From Anodontia alba (taxonomy: Eukaryota; Mollusca; Bivalvia; Lucinida; Lucinidae): a stretch of DNA of 64,000 bases. A model generated the notes under the pieces. It searched no databases. It saw only the letters and a program-made list of their open reading frames with translations, and had not been told where the DNA came from. Positions within the stretch are counted from its first letter, which is position 1, and the number at the start of each line of letters is the position of its first letter. The position numbers were made by a program, and so were the translations under genes. Positions 11,285-23,659 of this stretch are shown one piece after another. Location of the stretch: NCBI GenBank assembly GCA_964016985.1, contig OZ024826.1, positions 38,047,070 to 38,111,069 of the forward strand, in the 5' to 3' direction.

Positions 11285-11386
11285 TCTGTTCAGCTAGGAC
11301 ACGTGGTGATTCGATTTCTCTGTCCAATATATTTCTTTTTTGTACTGCTAGGACCCATGGTGATTCAAGCTCTTTGTCCCAATATA

Positions 11387-11748
11387 GCCGAACCTCAATA
11401 GAGCTAATTCGAACACGATTTTGAGTCCCTACGAAATTCTTCTGACAGCCTAAGAAAACAAAATATGAATATTTTAGTAAAATGTTCTAATTTTATCATG
11501 GAATGTATGTTGTGTATACTCATTAGAATTGCCTCATCGCTGAGATTCTAGTGAGTACACACAACATACAATTATTATATATTATTGTATTATTACCATT
11601 ATTATATAGAAGATCGAAAAGATACTCCTAAGTTATATGCATTTACTTCCTGACCTGGCATTATGATTAACCCTCAGTGGCTCGAACTACCCATGTCTCA
11701 AATAAATTTTATGGTCCCAAAGATGTTTGAGCCATTGAGGTTCGACTG
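11387..11748. mobile_element. MITE-F (pogo-like) copy 1
   Basis: It lies between the TA of one 56-bp unit and the TATATTTTTT start of the next. The right end GTTCGACTG followed by TA agrees with the copy at 32.4 kb; the left end (GCCGAACCTCAATAGAG) has lost the first bases. The centre is a palindrome TGTGTATACTCATTAGAATTG-type with loop CCTCATCGCTGAG. The TCGAAC-rich termini and TA target resemble pogo/Tigger-type elements. No transposase. Confidence 0.78.
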
Positions 11749-11865
11749 TATATTTTTTTCTGTTCAGTTACGACAAGTAGTGATTCAAGTTCATTGTCCA
11801 ATGTGTTTCTTTTCAGTTCAGCTAAGACACATGCACATGGTGATTCACGTTCTTTTTCCAATGTA

Positions 11866-12198
11866 CAGTCGACTCTCGTTATCTCGAACTCGCTTATCTC
11901 GAACAACCGCTTATCTCGAAGTGAAAATCTGGTCCCTGCTTTAACACAGAGATCTACTAACCGGCAACAAAATATTGTGGAAAAGAGGAGAAATTGCTCC
12001 TTAGGAGCAATTTCTCCTCTTTTTCACAATATTTTCAATATATCTCTAACTTGGAAGTCAAATTAAAGATTCATTCTGTTAAAGGTGGTTGTTGCATTAA
12101 CTGTTTTCCTCAGATCCGCAAATCTGATATGTCGAAGTACGGATATCTCGAAGTGTTTCATAGAGTCCCTTGGATTTCGAGATAACGAGAGCCGACTG
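11866..12198. mobile_element. MITE-E (pogo-like) copy 1
   Basis: Terminal inverted repeats CAGTCGACTCTCGTTATCTC and its complement, flanked by TA at 11864-11865 and 12199-12200. A central hairpin GGAGAAATTGCTCC / GGAGCAATTTCTCC sits at 11987-12020. Subterminal TATCTCGAA repeats occur three times at the left and twice at the right. It is 333 bp, inserted in a unit of the 56-bp minisatellite, with no coding capacity. Confidence 0.88.
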
Positions 12199-12380
12199 TA
12201 TTTCGTTTCTCTTTAGCTAGGACTCGTGGTGATTCAAGTTCTTTGTACAATATATTTCTTTTCTGTTCAATTAAGACTAATGGTGATTCAAGCTCATCGT
12301 CCAATGTACTTCTCTTCTGTTCAGCCAGGACTCATGGTGATTCGAAATTCTTTGTCCAATGTGTTTCTTTTCTGTTCAGC

Positions 12381-13891
12381 TAAATGAAAGTAAAGAAAGA
12401 TTGCCTTTGGAAACAAAGAACACACAAAATCACGAAAATCTGAGACTCGGTTTGACTCTTCATATGCAACACTTTACTTTACGAGGCTGCATACGCGCGC
12501 CCCCCCCCCCCCCCCCCCACGACCCCGCCCCCCCCCCCCCCCCCCCCACGCCCACTCACACCAACCCAACCTCCTAGTGCCGGCTTAAGCGGTGTTCGAT
12601 TTTCAAAATAACCATGATGGGCTCAATGATCCCAAAGGAAATAAAATATAACCTGCACTACGATGATGTACGGTGAGACTTTTTAGGCCGCCACACGGCA
12701 CAACATCAGCTATAGTAGATTACTGTAAGACGTTCTTTGTCTAATATATTGTTTTCTGTTTAGCTAGGACTAGTTCCTTGCCAAAGTCTTTGCTGAATGA
12801 TTGCACTGAAAAATCGGTCAATGTGGACTAAGCAGTTGGCACATGCCTTTTGATAATATAAATGTGGATAAAAATGAACGGATATACCTACATGAGAAAC
12901 AGCTCTGATATGGGTATTGTCTCCTTTATCATTGGAGGTACTCCTTAACGCATTTGTGCCTAGTACTCTTCTATCATATCTTTTTGGACAGGCCTGTTTC
13001 CAACAGATGGGGGGTCTGCCTAGTTATTATAATTACCATTTATGATAGAACCTCCTGTATATAATGAAAACTGTGTATATCCTGATCAGACACTGCCTTC
13101 TGCCGTGTATTATCTTGGTCTACATTGTTTGCCAATTTCCTTTTTATTGGACGCTGGGCATAATGACTTAAGGAAAGGCTTCGTTTGCTTTAGAAGCAAA
13201 TCCTAATTCTTAAGAGTAGCTTTAACATTTCCAGAAACAAGGGTGGTCCTGTCTGCAAGGTTTTCTCCCTTCGCAAACATCAATTTCAACATTTTTGAGT
13301 TGTACCTTTTACCTCAAAAGGAAGGAAGAACAGTCCCATTAATTATGTTTTTTAGGCCAGGTCTCTGCTCAGGGAAAATCAGTGAAGACAGTGAAGAGAG
13401 GGTCCTGCTAGCAATTTTGTCGTATAATCCATCCAGTACATCCGCTTTGTATGATACGCAGACAAGAAGATCATTGGCCACAATATAACCTTAGAGTTAG
13501 TAAATATGATAAAAAGCTTGTTGTCTCTCTTCGAGATGGACATTTTCGCATTTTGTAAACGAACATATCCAGCATCAAAATCGCATACAAATTTAAATTT
13601 GTAAATAACATTCGTGCAATGCGGTAGCACTGTTAAGCCATTTAAAACAATTTTGTATAATTTATTCACAATTTTAGCTCTTGATTGTTGATAAGACACA
13701 ATGAAAATGTGTTACATGTGGTTTTTAAATGGACAGATCGTCACTGACTCATTATTCAACAAAAACGTACAAATTATGCATGTAACTTGATGACCAAATA
13801 AAAACCGAACAATTTTTCATTTATTTTGAATTGGATCCATAATATTTCCAGGATTGTATTAAAAAATTATGATAATTACAAGTATCGTATT
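12381..13891. other. interval with poly-C tract and a B remnant, otherwise blank
   Basis: Two runs of C occur at 12500-12547. A half B hairpin (TCTGATCAGACACTG-type to GTCTACATTGTTTGC) lies at 13081-13132. No supportable gene: the minus-strand frame of 106 codons at 13379-13699 shows no domain, signal or repeat I recognise. Confidence 0.5.
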
Positions 13892-14179
13892 CATTACGAA
13901 AACCACGCCTATTCAAATATATTGAAATTTTTACAACCAAAAACGGGGAAAATTTTCAGATAAAAAATTCTGATATTTTTCATATTTCTGCTTAAAACAT
14001 AGATTGTTGGTACTTGTTAGAACCGCCTCGACGAGGCGGTTCTAACAAGTAACCATTATCTATGTTTTGAGCAGAAATAGGAAAAATAATGTATACATGT
14101 ACCCCTGTAAACCCCAGTTTTACTATATAAAAAGTGGGATTTCAGGGGGTTAAAATTATATAGGCGTGTCTTCGTGATG
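13892..14179 (-). repeat. MITE-A copy 5
   Basis: Full length, minus orientation, core CCGCCTCGACGAGGCGG. The right end is CGTGTCTTCGTGATG followed by TA; the left flank is TATT. Confidence 0.86.
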
Positions 14180-14403
14180 TACCCCCAGGTCCCGCGGTTA
14201 TAAAACTTTTTTTTTTTTTTTTTTCATGCTGAACTCGATTGAGCATGAAACTTATACTGCTAATGCATCTCAAATTACGAACAATTGCAATATTTTCTAG
14301 CTAAACGCAGCTGCGCTTGTAATTTTCTCTACTTATAAATTTTCATAACCCTCGGGGCCAGTATTCCGACAGACAGACTTGAGCATACAGTGTAGAAGGC
14401 CCA

Positions 14404-14579
<176 letters not shown>

Positions 14580-14582
<3 letters not shown>

Positions 14583-16319
14583 ACATCTAACAAAAAATCT
14601 TTTTTGGTAGCACTGGTTCCAGAAAGGATGCTGAAATGATAGGCGTTAAACTACATATTGAGAGTTGATCATTAACAGTGCAAATGATTTGTTTACCTGA
14701 GGCCTTTCGCCTTTTTCAGGTTTTTTATTTTTTAAGAAAATGAAATGAAAACTGTAAAATTCACAAATGAAAGTTGCATGAGCTGAAAACCAGATTGTGC
14801 CCTTTTCGGGCCCATGATAATTGGCCAGCTACGCCTTGATAACTGATCGTGATATGATATATGTGAAGTGTAAACATTACGCGTAAACACAACATGCAAA
14901 AAGTATAACACTTATCTTTACTGTCAACACCACTGTGCCCATATACGCAATGTATCCAATACACATAAACCTTAAACCGAAAGGGATATACGCCAAACTT
15001 AGTGTTTCTCACAAATATTCCGGATATGGCTAAATACCTATTTGGACTACGACATATATATTTTATCTGCCAAATATGTACCACGATCTTGCAAAGAAGA
15101 TGAACTTAGTCTTTTGCTTTCGTCCAGGTCCAATATGTACTGTATATAATAAACATGTTAGTGCTAATACAGTCAGCCCTTTTTATACCAGCACATAATT
15201 CTCATGATGATTTGACTGACACGAAACCTGCACTTAACTGTCACAGTTAATCAGAGAAAATAACCAAGAATACTGCGTTTTTAAATACGTCAAAACATTT
15301 GTTATAATTGCCCCATTGAGGAGATTCTAACAAATATCCAAAATCTTATGTTCCATGAGACAACGAGAATATGAAGCAAGGCATTTCTTACATAGCATCA
15401 TAGCTGATTAAGGATATTTTTACAACAGCACAATCATTTTAATGATAACATTTATGGGAACAAAGGCAGTCGTTTAAATGAGGGTTCACGGTATACTTTG
15501 AAATAAAAGTTTAAACCAAAGTATTTGTTACAGAATCGGTGCCATAATTTATTGGGCCGATGACGGCCCGATATAGATTTACGTAGAATGGTGACTGGGT
15601 TAAATGTTACAGGACGTAATAAAGGATATATAGAAGGCAAATGTGTCCAAATGTTCTCTGAAGCTGCGTCTAAGATTATTACAAACAACGTAAAGCAATC
15701 TATTTGTGATGTGACACATATAACCACTGTTACATAAGGCTGTTTAACACATTTATGCAGAGTGGACTCTTCTTCATTGGCTCTTTAGGCTGGTTTATTT
15801 CTATAGAAGGGGTTTCTGTTAAGTTTTTTTTTTGTTACCGTGTTTTATAGTAATTAAATGCGCACAGTGTAGACTGTGGCGTCTGATCTGGGTATATCTT
15901 GTTTACTTACATTTTTATGTCCATTTTGTGGGACACTAGGCATTAATCAGCCTAGAAATTTATTTTACCACCCAGCCACTTTAAACTGTCCTGATATGAA
16001 CCACCCCTGATAAAAATCTCAAAACTCAGAACGATTGTGATCATAATCGGATACGAATCTAATTGAATATTCATTAATTTGCAGATTTATAACCATTAAT
16101 AATGTCGTCCAAAGGAAAGAATAACATAATTGAATTTCCGCGATGTCGAAATATGAAATCATTTCAATACATATTGAGATCTGTTAAGGCAAGAAAATTA
16201 ATGTGAAATAGCATCTACCCTCCAAATACCATCTCAATTTATCTGGCGACAGCTGCTTCAGAATCCATTGCTTTTCGACTTTTCGAACGGTGTTTGTCTG
16301 GAAATGTTCTCTAGGAATG
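14580..16319. other. interval with small remnants only
   Basis: A half B hairpin (ACAGTGTAGAC...GATCTGGGTATA) lies at 15861-15905 and a half palindrome at 15553-15600. The 107- and 91-codon minus-strand frames have no recognisable domain. Confidence 0.5.
15553..15600 (+). repeat. single arm of the 56.5-kb palindrome
   Basis: GGGCCGATGACGGCCCGATA, then TAGATTTACGTAGAATG and ACTGGGT. It matches only the right arm of the palindrome at 56510-56620. The complementary left arm is absent. Confidence 0.65.
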
Positions 16320-16480
16320 ACATGGCCATAGGCGAACAGCGCAGTCTGATCATGATCTTCACTGTTCGTCGATATATTCTTCAATATGCATTGAGTTTGT
16401 AAGCCGACAGTGAAGGTCAAGGTCAAACTGCGCGAATGTACAGATTTATCTGTGCCTTCGTTTTCCACATGTGACATAGC
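16320..16480. repeat. MITE-C degenerate copy
   Basis: GCGAACAGCGCAGTCTGATC, ATCTTCACTGTTCG and CAAACTGCGCGAATG are C-element blocks; most internal pairing is lost. Confidence 0.5.
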
Positions 16481-16577
16481 AAACTTTTCTTGAGTCGTGC
16501 ACCGTAATAAAGTTTTGAATTACTTCAGTCATTAACTTAACGATTCGTGGTAAATTCTTAGAACAATGTCTGACTTT

Positions 16578-16855
16578 CATCCCGAAAACACGCCTATATA
16601 ATTTTGACCTCCTTAAACCCCACTTATATATAGTAAAACTGGGGTTTACAGGGGTATACATTATTTTTCTTATTTCTGCTCAAAACATAGATTGTGGGTA
16701 CTCGTTAGAACCGCCTCAGCAAGGCGGTTCTAACGAGTACCCACAGTCTATGTTTTGAGCAGAAATATGAAAAATATCAAAACTTTTTATCTGAAAATTT
16801 TCATTTTTTGGTGATAAAATTTTCAATATATTTGAATAGGCATGTTTTCATAATG
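16578..16855 (+). repeat. MITE-A copy 6
   Basis: Full length, plus orientation; core CCGCCTCAGCAAGGCGG carries an A at the arm tip. The right terminus is CATGTTTTCATAATG. Confidence 0.86.
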
Positions 16856-17575
16856 TATTTTGATCATTCTGTTGTATTCAACTTATACTTTAAGGAAGCA
16901 TATTTTTCCAAAATGGCTTTCAGTACCATGCTTTGGAAAGCACGTGATTTGCAAATACAAATCAAAAGCTTTGTTTGTGACGATACTCATGCAAAATAAT
17001 GCCATCAAAACATTGGTATATCGATATATGTATGAATGAAAATATTACCTTGCCTAAAGCATTTACATGGGTTCAAAAACTGCCGAGACTAAACAAATGT
17101 TTTGACAAAAGTGCCAAGAAATGATTATGAGATTGCGCTATACCTTAACTTATGGAACTTTGTAGAGCGAAACACAGAAAATATCAAAATCAGTTCTAGT
17201 TAGGATTGGAATTCTCTCCACAGAGATGATGGATACTGAATTCCATCGTGTATCTAGTTTTCATATTAGGATCAAAATTTGAATGCAAAATATGGTAGAA
17301 CACTATAAGCGCCAATTTTCATTATAGAAGTGTGAGTTTACAAAGGTGTAAATTGCATGGGCTTGTTCACATGATCTGACAAACGTTTAGAACAGTTTGC
17401 CGCCCGTCTCAATGAAAACAAAATCGTATGTTGCAGTTTACTGCAGCGGCCTTTGTAATTCAATTATAATGCTGTATGGGCAGGACTCAACACATATTGT
17501 TTAACATAAATGGACAATAACCGACAGATTCATATTTCAGAAATATTGACATCATTATTTTATTGGGATAATTGC

Positions 17576-17622
<47 letters not shown>

Positions 17623-19183
17623 ATAATTTGGTATTTTGCTGAAAATACTGAGATCTTAGCAGCAAACTATATGTCACTCCTGTGGTTATACTAACCGATC
17701 CTGATGTTATTATATGCCTAATCCCGGTAAAAACGAAAGCAAGAGTTTTTTTGTTTTTTTTATTTATAACATGTCGTCAGTTTAGCGTGTCCCCTACTAT
17801 TTCCAAGCTGCACGTGATTTTGTTTGATTTCCTACTGAACGCCATGTCTGTTAGTGTAGAGTTTCTCAACTATTCCCTTTACTTAATCTTATCAAAATAA
17901 AAGAAATAAATAAATGAAATAAAATTGTCTTTCGGTGCTAACAATACGGATCGTTGATAGAAACTCTAAATTTCCGGTAAAATTTGCAACCCCTTATATT
18001 CAGTCTCGTAGATTGAATGTACACGTTCGCGAAGCGCTCGAATGGGTACCAATACTACAATTTATGTGTTTGATCAGTAATGAGAAAATTAATGTATGTT
18101 CCTGAAAATCCCACTTTCCAGAATTTCCAGAATTGTTTTTGATGTTTTTTTTTTTTTTTTTGCCATTGACGAGCCATAAGTAGACTTCCAAAATCCCTGA
18201 CATACGCTTCTACCTACATTTCCTTCGTTCAGGCCTATGGGCATGGTGAGCGAAGCTTGCTTACCAAGTAATGCTTACTATCCGCGGACGCCTGTTTACA
18301 TCCTTTATTCTGGGATCCATTTTGTTGGTCTGAACATTCTGATTCGTCATTCGTTTTCGGATTTATGAGTTTAGATTACGGCTAGAGTACCATGACCACT
18401 GCTACTTTTGTCTAAGTAAAGTGGGGTTTACAGTGATGGGCATTGCGTTGATTTGATTTCGTGAGGCCCGATATTTCACCGCCCGATTCAGTACTGCGAG
18501 GTAGCTATCGGGCTTATTTTCTCTCGACTCGTCAGCTTGTATAATTTTCTGAAAAGCAAAAGCCAAAAAGTATGATTTTAAAATTGGAATAATCGACTCT
18601 TCATTATCAACGTGGAAGATACCACGGGTTTCTTTTTCAGCCTGTCTCCGTGGTACATTTAGATAGCATATATTTCTTTTTTTCTCTCTCTCTCTCTCTC
18701 TTTTATACCGCCAAAGACGAGTTTTCGTTGACGTCAAAAGGATGGATATGGGTAACTTATACTGTGCGTCCAGGCGAAGCCTGTTTCGATTTTATTTTCT
18801 AGGAAGCGTTGAAATTAAAAAATGTTTTGTACAAATACACAGTTTTCGTGGTAGATAACAGTCATTTTCATGATTTTTCGTCCTAAATGTTCTCAGTAAT
18901 CACGGAAAGCTGTGGGACAATTAAAGTAGCTATGAAAAAAAAAAAAGGAAAATTATGACCTACCAACAGCGCAATATCAAAATCTGCCGTTGGAATGTAT
19001 TGAAGAACGGAATGGTAATACCTGTTTTCCGAACACAAGACCAAGCCGAAACTGCCATCAACAGTGTGACGTAAGCACAAATGATAGCAGTGAGTTAGTT
19101 TCCCGGCAGTGAATGAACTATTACTAGTACCGTTCTTGTAAATGTAACTGCCCTAATGATAATATGCAACTAAAATTAATTAC
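16856..19183. other. long interval with a (CT)n tract and no gene
   Basis: A CT microsatellite lies at 17580-17619 and a shorter one near 18684-18703. The 111-codon minus-strand frame at 18402-18737 crosses the second tract and shows no known domain. Confidence 0.5.
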
Positions 19184-19461
19184 CATTACGAAAACACGCC
19201 TATTCAAATATATTGAAAATTTTACAACCAAAAAAAGAAAAAAATACAGATAATCATTTCTGATATTTTTCATATTTCTACTCAAAAAAATAGATTGTGG
19301 TACTCGTTAGAACAGCCTTGGCTAGGCGGTTCTTATGAGTACCCACAATCTATGTTTAGAGCAAAACTAAGAAAAATAATGTATATACCAGTAAACCCCA
19401 ATTTTACGATATAAAAGTGGGGTTTAAGGGGGTAAAAATTATCAGGCATGTTTTCAAGATG
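19184..19461 (-). repeat. MITE-A copy 7, diverged
   Basis: Minus orientation. The core reads CAGCCTTGGCTAGGCGG, so the hairpin tip has mismatches; the right end CATGTTTTCAAGATG is also mutated. This looks like an older copy. Confidence 0.82.
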
Positions 19462-19598
19462 GATATATTTATATACAGTTATACTCAATGTGTCAAACAT
19501 CTTCAGTTTAATACAATTTCTTTGGGACCATCGAAATTTGTTCAGACGTTGCTACTTCGTGTCAATAAGGGTTAATCATAGCACTCGATCAGGAGGCA

Positions 19599-19873
19599 CA
19601 CCAGGAAAACATGCTTATATAATGTTGACCCCTTAAACCACACTTTTATATAATAAAACTGGGGTTTACAGGGGGAAACATTATTTTTCTTATTTCTGCT
19701 CAAAAACATAGATTGTGGGTACTCGTTATAACCGCCTTGGCGGGGCGGTTCTAACGAGTACCACATTGTATGTTTTGAGCAGAAATTTGAAAAATATCAG
19801 AATTTTTATCTGAAAACTCAGTTTTTGGTGGTGAAATTTTCAATATAGTTTGAATAGGCGTGTTTTCGTAATG
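19599..19873 (+). repeat. MITE-A copy 8
   Basis: Plus orientation; left end CACCAGGAAAACATGCTTAT is mutated and core CCGCCTTGGCGGGGCGG imperfect. It lies about 140 bp from copy 7 in opposite orientation. Confidence 0.83.
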
Positions 19874-19921
19874 AGATAGAGGTAATTAAAGGACGTCTTT
19901 TCAATGTTCTATAAAGTAATG

Positions 19922-19990
19922 GTATGTTGAGTGTACTCACTAAAATCGCCTCGACGAGGCGATTCTAATAAATACAAACAACATAGAATT
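19922..19990. repeat. MITE-F hairpin fragment
   Basis: GTATGTTGAGTGTACTCACT, AATCGCCTCGACGAGGCGAT and AACAACATA form only the central hairpin of F. The pogo-like ends are missing. Confidence 0.6.
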
Positions 19991-20616
19991 TAATTTTGAT
20001 AATAAAAACTTTTCGTAAAATATACTCAATGTTTGTTTTTTTTTCCTTGAGCTATTGGAAGAATGTTTTAGGAAATGTGTTCGAATTAACCGGTCTCCGA
20101 CTTTTTGAACTTTTATTGTACAAATGTAATTAAAATTATCGACATTTGCTTTATTTAAAAGTGGTGATTGTTACATCTTTTGATGCATTTGAATTGTAAT
20201 CTTTTACAAGGCACAAATGCAATTATCTTCTCTCTGATATTCCTAAAATAACGTTCTGTGTATATTTCACTTATCATTTCTCCGGCAATGTACCACATAT
20301 GTTTTTCTTTAATCGCATTAATAAGAAACATTTGTTCAATTTATAATTTCAGAGCTATTAATATTTTTATTTAAGCAAATAATAGATGAAATGCGGAAGG
20401 AAACGTAGTGTTAATTTTCACACCTCTATCTCACACTGCCAGACTGTTTACACAGACTTCGTGCTGAGGCTAATTAACGTTCATCTAAACATTTACACCG
20501 CAAACAATTCTTTTCAAGATACCTTTTATACATAATACGAGGGGTGGTTGAAAAGTTCGCTTCTTTTTATAATTAACTTCAAAATAAAAACAAATACATG
20601 TACTACCATTTAGTGA

Positions 20617-21277
20617 CTACTGTTCTTCAACGTATCTTCCCTGCGTATGACTATACTTTTGCCGTTTGTCAGTCCACGTGCGTTGCCGTTTGTCAGTCCA
20701 CGTGCGAAACACGTGCGCGGGCCCGTCACTGACATCATTGACAGCACACTCAGCGCCTTCGTTATGGATACAATCACGATCTTGATTTGTCTGTATTCAA
20801 TTCAACATCGGCAATCATTTTACTGGTCTTTACTGTCGCAGGTCTTCCTGTTCGAGCGTCATCTTCCAAAGACCCTTTCCCGTCAGCGAATCGCAAGATC
20901 CATTTCCAGACACATGAGTGTGTTAGAACGAAGTCTGCATATACAGTTTTCTGATCATCATTTGTTTCCATAAGCGATTTTACTAATTTCACGAAGACAT
21001 TTGAGCAAACGCATGACAAAACCAACAAAATAACGTGCGCCCAGCGTGACTCAGATCAGTCTTGGCATCCGCCCAGTCTGATCAGAGTCTTCGCCGTCCG
21101 CACGAAGAAAGCTTGGGTCCTTAGCTACTCACTGAGCGCCCAGCAAAGACTCTTATCAGACTGGCGGATTCCCAGGCTGATCTGAGTCTTTGCTGGGCCC
21201 ACATCCATTTTGTTGATTTTGTCATGCGCTGGTTCATTTATAATTGTCCGCTGTTCTACACAAGTGACGTCCGCCAT
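20617..21277 (-). pseudogene. mariner transposase remnant
   Basis: Reading on the minus strand, the frame opens at the ATG at 21277 with MADVTCVEQRTII and is then broken by the C element (21002-21236). It resumes with FVKLVKSLMET, the helix-turn-helix region SCVWKWILRFADG and the linker motif SLEDDARTGRPAT, and stops. The catalytic core with its aspartates is deleted. The C-terminal tail is present near 20617-20705 (TDKRQKYSHTQGRYVEEQ then stop). Within the tail a 24-bp segment is tandemly duplicated (20663-20705), repeating RTWTDKRQ. N-terminus, linker motif and tail all fit the mariner family. Confidence 0.85.
21002..21236. repeat. MITE-C inserted in the mariner transposase
   Basis: Complete C element: ends TGAGCAAACGCATGACAAAA and GATTTTGTCATGCGCTGGTTC, two hairpins of GATCAG...CTGATC type, spacer GCACGAAGAAAGCTTGGGTCC. 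It sits between codons 13 and 14 of the transposase frame, so it is younger than the mariner copy. Confidence 0.85.
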
Positions 21278-21612
21278 TTTACAACGAAGCGCGCGTTAAC
21301 AATGATTTCTTCAACGCGACGTCATTTACGACATTTTGATATGATGATGTCATTAAATTATGAAACCCGTTTTGAATAATCAATCTTCCTTTCTACCAAA
21401 CTTTCAGCACGATGAGGTACATCATTCAAAAGTTATAGGCAAACAACGTACTTTTCGATCACCCCTCGTAGCTTTACGTTACAGAAGTATTTACCAAAAG
21501 ATTTGGTTGCCAACGCACAGAATATGTAATGGATGGCTTCGAATATGATCACACTGTCAATACGTTAACAAGTGAATGGTGTGTGTACCCCATGTTTATC
21601 CCATAATATATA

Positions 21613-21964
21613 TAGTAAAACCTCAATATCTCGAACACTGATGGCTTGTTTACCATCGCTACTTCGAACTCGTTTTGGAGTTCCTACGAAATTATTCTGA
21701 TAGCTCCAGAAAGCAAGTGTTTTAGGAAATTTTCTTATTTTTATCATGAAATTGTATGTTGTGAGTACTCACAAGAATCGCATCATCAAGGCGATTCTAA
21801 TGAGTATACTCAGCATACCATTATTGTGTAGAAGAGATTTCGCTAAGTTATCGCCAATTGCTTCCTGACCTTGCACCATGATTCACCCTCAGTGGCTGGA
21901 ACTACCCATATTTCGGACAAATCTCCATGGTCCCAAAGATGTTCAAGCCATTGAGTTTCGACTA
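21613..21964. mobile_element. MITE-F copy 2
   Basis: Left end GTAAAACCTCAATATCTCG and right end GTTTCGACTA, in a run of TATATA. The central hairpin has arms GTGAGTACTCACAAGAATCG and complement. About 352 bp, close to the 359 bp of the 32.4-kb copy. Confidence 0.75.
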
Positions 21965-22129
21965 TATAATGAAAGCAGGGGTATGTAGGGGTTTATATTA
22001 TTAACTTGAGGGGCATTTCAGAAGTGCAGGTTAACCCAGCATTGACTTGTTTTGTTTTCTCCACTGAATACGCATAGTAACCAAATTGTCCCTCATTTCC
22101 ATGTTAAATGGAAAAAAAATGTCTTGCCT

Positions 22130-22310
22130 TGCAAATCTCTTGAGAAGAGGGATATCAATGTAAAGATTGTTCATATTTTTTTTTTTTTTTTTCATGAAAA
22201 AAACATATGTTATGGGCTGTCAGCGCATCCTGGGAGGTGGGTTGGGTGGGGTAGGGAGCTTCTAATGAGTACTCATAGTATATGTTTTGTGGAGAAATAA
22301 GGCCAAATCA
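22130..22310. repeat. MITE-I copy 1, left arm damaged
   Basis: Right arm GCTTCTAATGAGTACTCATA then GTATATGTTTTGTGGAGAAAT. The left arm retains CATGAAAAAAACATATGTTATGGG but its core is replaced by a GT/G-rich stretch. Confidence 0.6.
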
Positions 22311-22784
22311 ATATATTTATTCAATATGTTTATTGAAAAAAGTTATGGCAAAGACGTGAACATTTTACATGTAACTGTGTTAACGTAAGATAAATATCTG
22401 CAGTTTCTCAGGCTGCTGTACTGTATTTGGTCGGATTCGACAGATTCACTATAGTGTCTCTCCGATAAAACTGTAGAATAAATAGACATAAAACCATATA
22501 TTTGATAAAAACTTCGACTCTAATTGGACAATATTAAATGAGACTGTTTGAATTTATCTCAATTTTACACAAAAATAGATTTCATTTTTTTTTTTTTTTT
22601 TTTTTTTGCAGACCGAATTTAAATTTGTCATTGAAATTTTAGTGTGATATTGTTGAAAACCATTTTTTTTTCTTTTGCTGGTCAATATACGTTCTGAACT
22701 GGTCTCCTATTATTGCGCATATACCCGAATGACACCTTTTCTTTAGATACGTCTTAAGGGGGCTTGGTGCAATGGTAGTCTTTC

Positions 22785-23195
22785 CGCCATTTATGTAAGG
22801 GAAACAACTTCTTTCCTGTGCGCTCATCCCTTTTGAAAAGTGGTCATGTTTGCTTTCCTGCGAACTGAACCTTCTGAAAACTGGTCTACTGTTAAAGGAA
22901 AGATTTTGCTCCACTTGGGATAGACTGGCTCTAGTCTCCAATGATTAAATATTTTTTCTTATAACAATTTTGATAATCCACTAAAATAAGACCAAAATGA
23001 TATCACGACTATAAAGGCTGGTCACTAGTGACCAGCCTTTATAGTAATGATATTATTCTGGTTTTATTATTTTAGTGGATTATAAAATAGAATTATAAGA
23101 AAAATATATTTAGTCACACGAGACTGGAGCCAGTCTACTCTTGGGAGCACATCCTTTCCTGTTAGAGAAGAGGTCTGCTCAAAAGGGGACAAAAA
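22785..23195. repeat. MITE-D copy 1, split by an L element
   Basis: Left arm: AAGGGAAACAACTTCTTTCC, then GTCTACTGTTAAAGGAAAG and TTTGCTCCACTTGGG. Right arm, resuming at 23139: CTCTTGGGAGCACATCC, TTTCCTGTTAGAGAAG, GGTCTGCTC. The arms pair once the 22919-23138 insert is removed, so the L element entered the hairpin loop. Confidence 0.75.
22919..23138. repeat. MITE-L, long palindrome
   Basis: Ends TAGACTGGCTCTAGTCTC and GAGACTGGAGCCAGTCTA are inverted. The interior is itself nearly palindromic: ATTTTTTCTTATAA, AATCCACTAAAATAA and GACTATAAAGGCTGGTCACT all have complements around AGTGACCAGCC. About 220 bp, no coding capacity. Single ends of the same kind occur at 2404-2422 and 42954-42970. Confidence 0.8.
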
Positions 23196-23343
23196 CATTT
23201 TAACAGAAAGTCTTCCCCTTTGGTTAATAATTGTTTAGTGGACGTAAACAAATACGCAAGAAGACATACTCCAACTGTTTGCAGAATAAAGAAGTGTTCC
23301 CTTATGTAATACACAAACTTCTTAAGGGGAATAGATAACACAA

Positions 23344-23525
23344 TCAGGGAAGGTAACTGTGAAAAAATGTTTTGCATCACTTCTGAGAAGGGTCTATTCT
23401 AAAAGGCAAGAATTTGCTCCTTATGGGAGCAAATTCTTTCTTTTAGAGAAGACCCTTTTTGGAATGGGATTGGTGTGCAGGCCTGCAAACAGAAGTCACA
23501 AAAGTTGTCTCCCTTGTAATAATGA
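23344..23525. repeat. MITE-D copy 2
   Basis: Hairpin GGGTCTATTCTAAAAGGCAAG / complement with centre TTTGCTCCTTATGGGAGCAAA. The outer arms GGGAAGGTAACTGTG and AGTTGTCTCCCTTGTAA are roughly inverted, giving a full element of about 180 bp. Confidence 0.75.
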
Positions 23526-23659
23526 CAGAAAAACTACAGCTGTATCCAGTCGGCTTACGAACTAATACAAGAAATGCCACTTTCAATTAAGTGTTATTAG
23601 AGTGAACAAAACAAGAGTTAATATTGAAACACGGCGAAGTGCGAAAGCTTATTCAAATT

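Larger units (their letters stand above)
20538..21468 (-). mobile_element. internally deleted mariner element
   Basis: Terminal inverted repeats CGAGGGGTGGTTGAAAAGTT and its counterpart AACGTACTTTTCGATCACCC...CTCG, flanked by TA at 20536-20537 and 21469-21470. Mariners are usually about 1.3 kb; this one is 931 bp including a 235-bp C element. The transposase reads on the minus strand and has lost its catalytic middle, so the element is dead or mobilisable only by another copy. Confidence 0.88.

Noticed and set aside
14761..15084. 107-codon minus-strand frame with several cysteines and tyrosines
   Set aside because: No recognisable domain or signal peptide, and no splice or promoter context.
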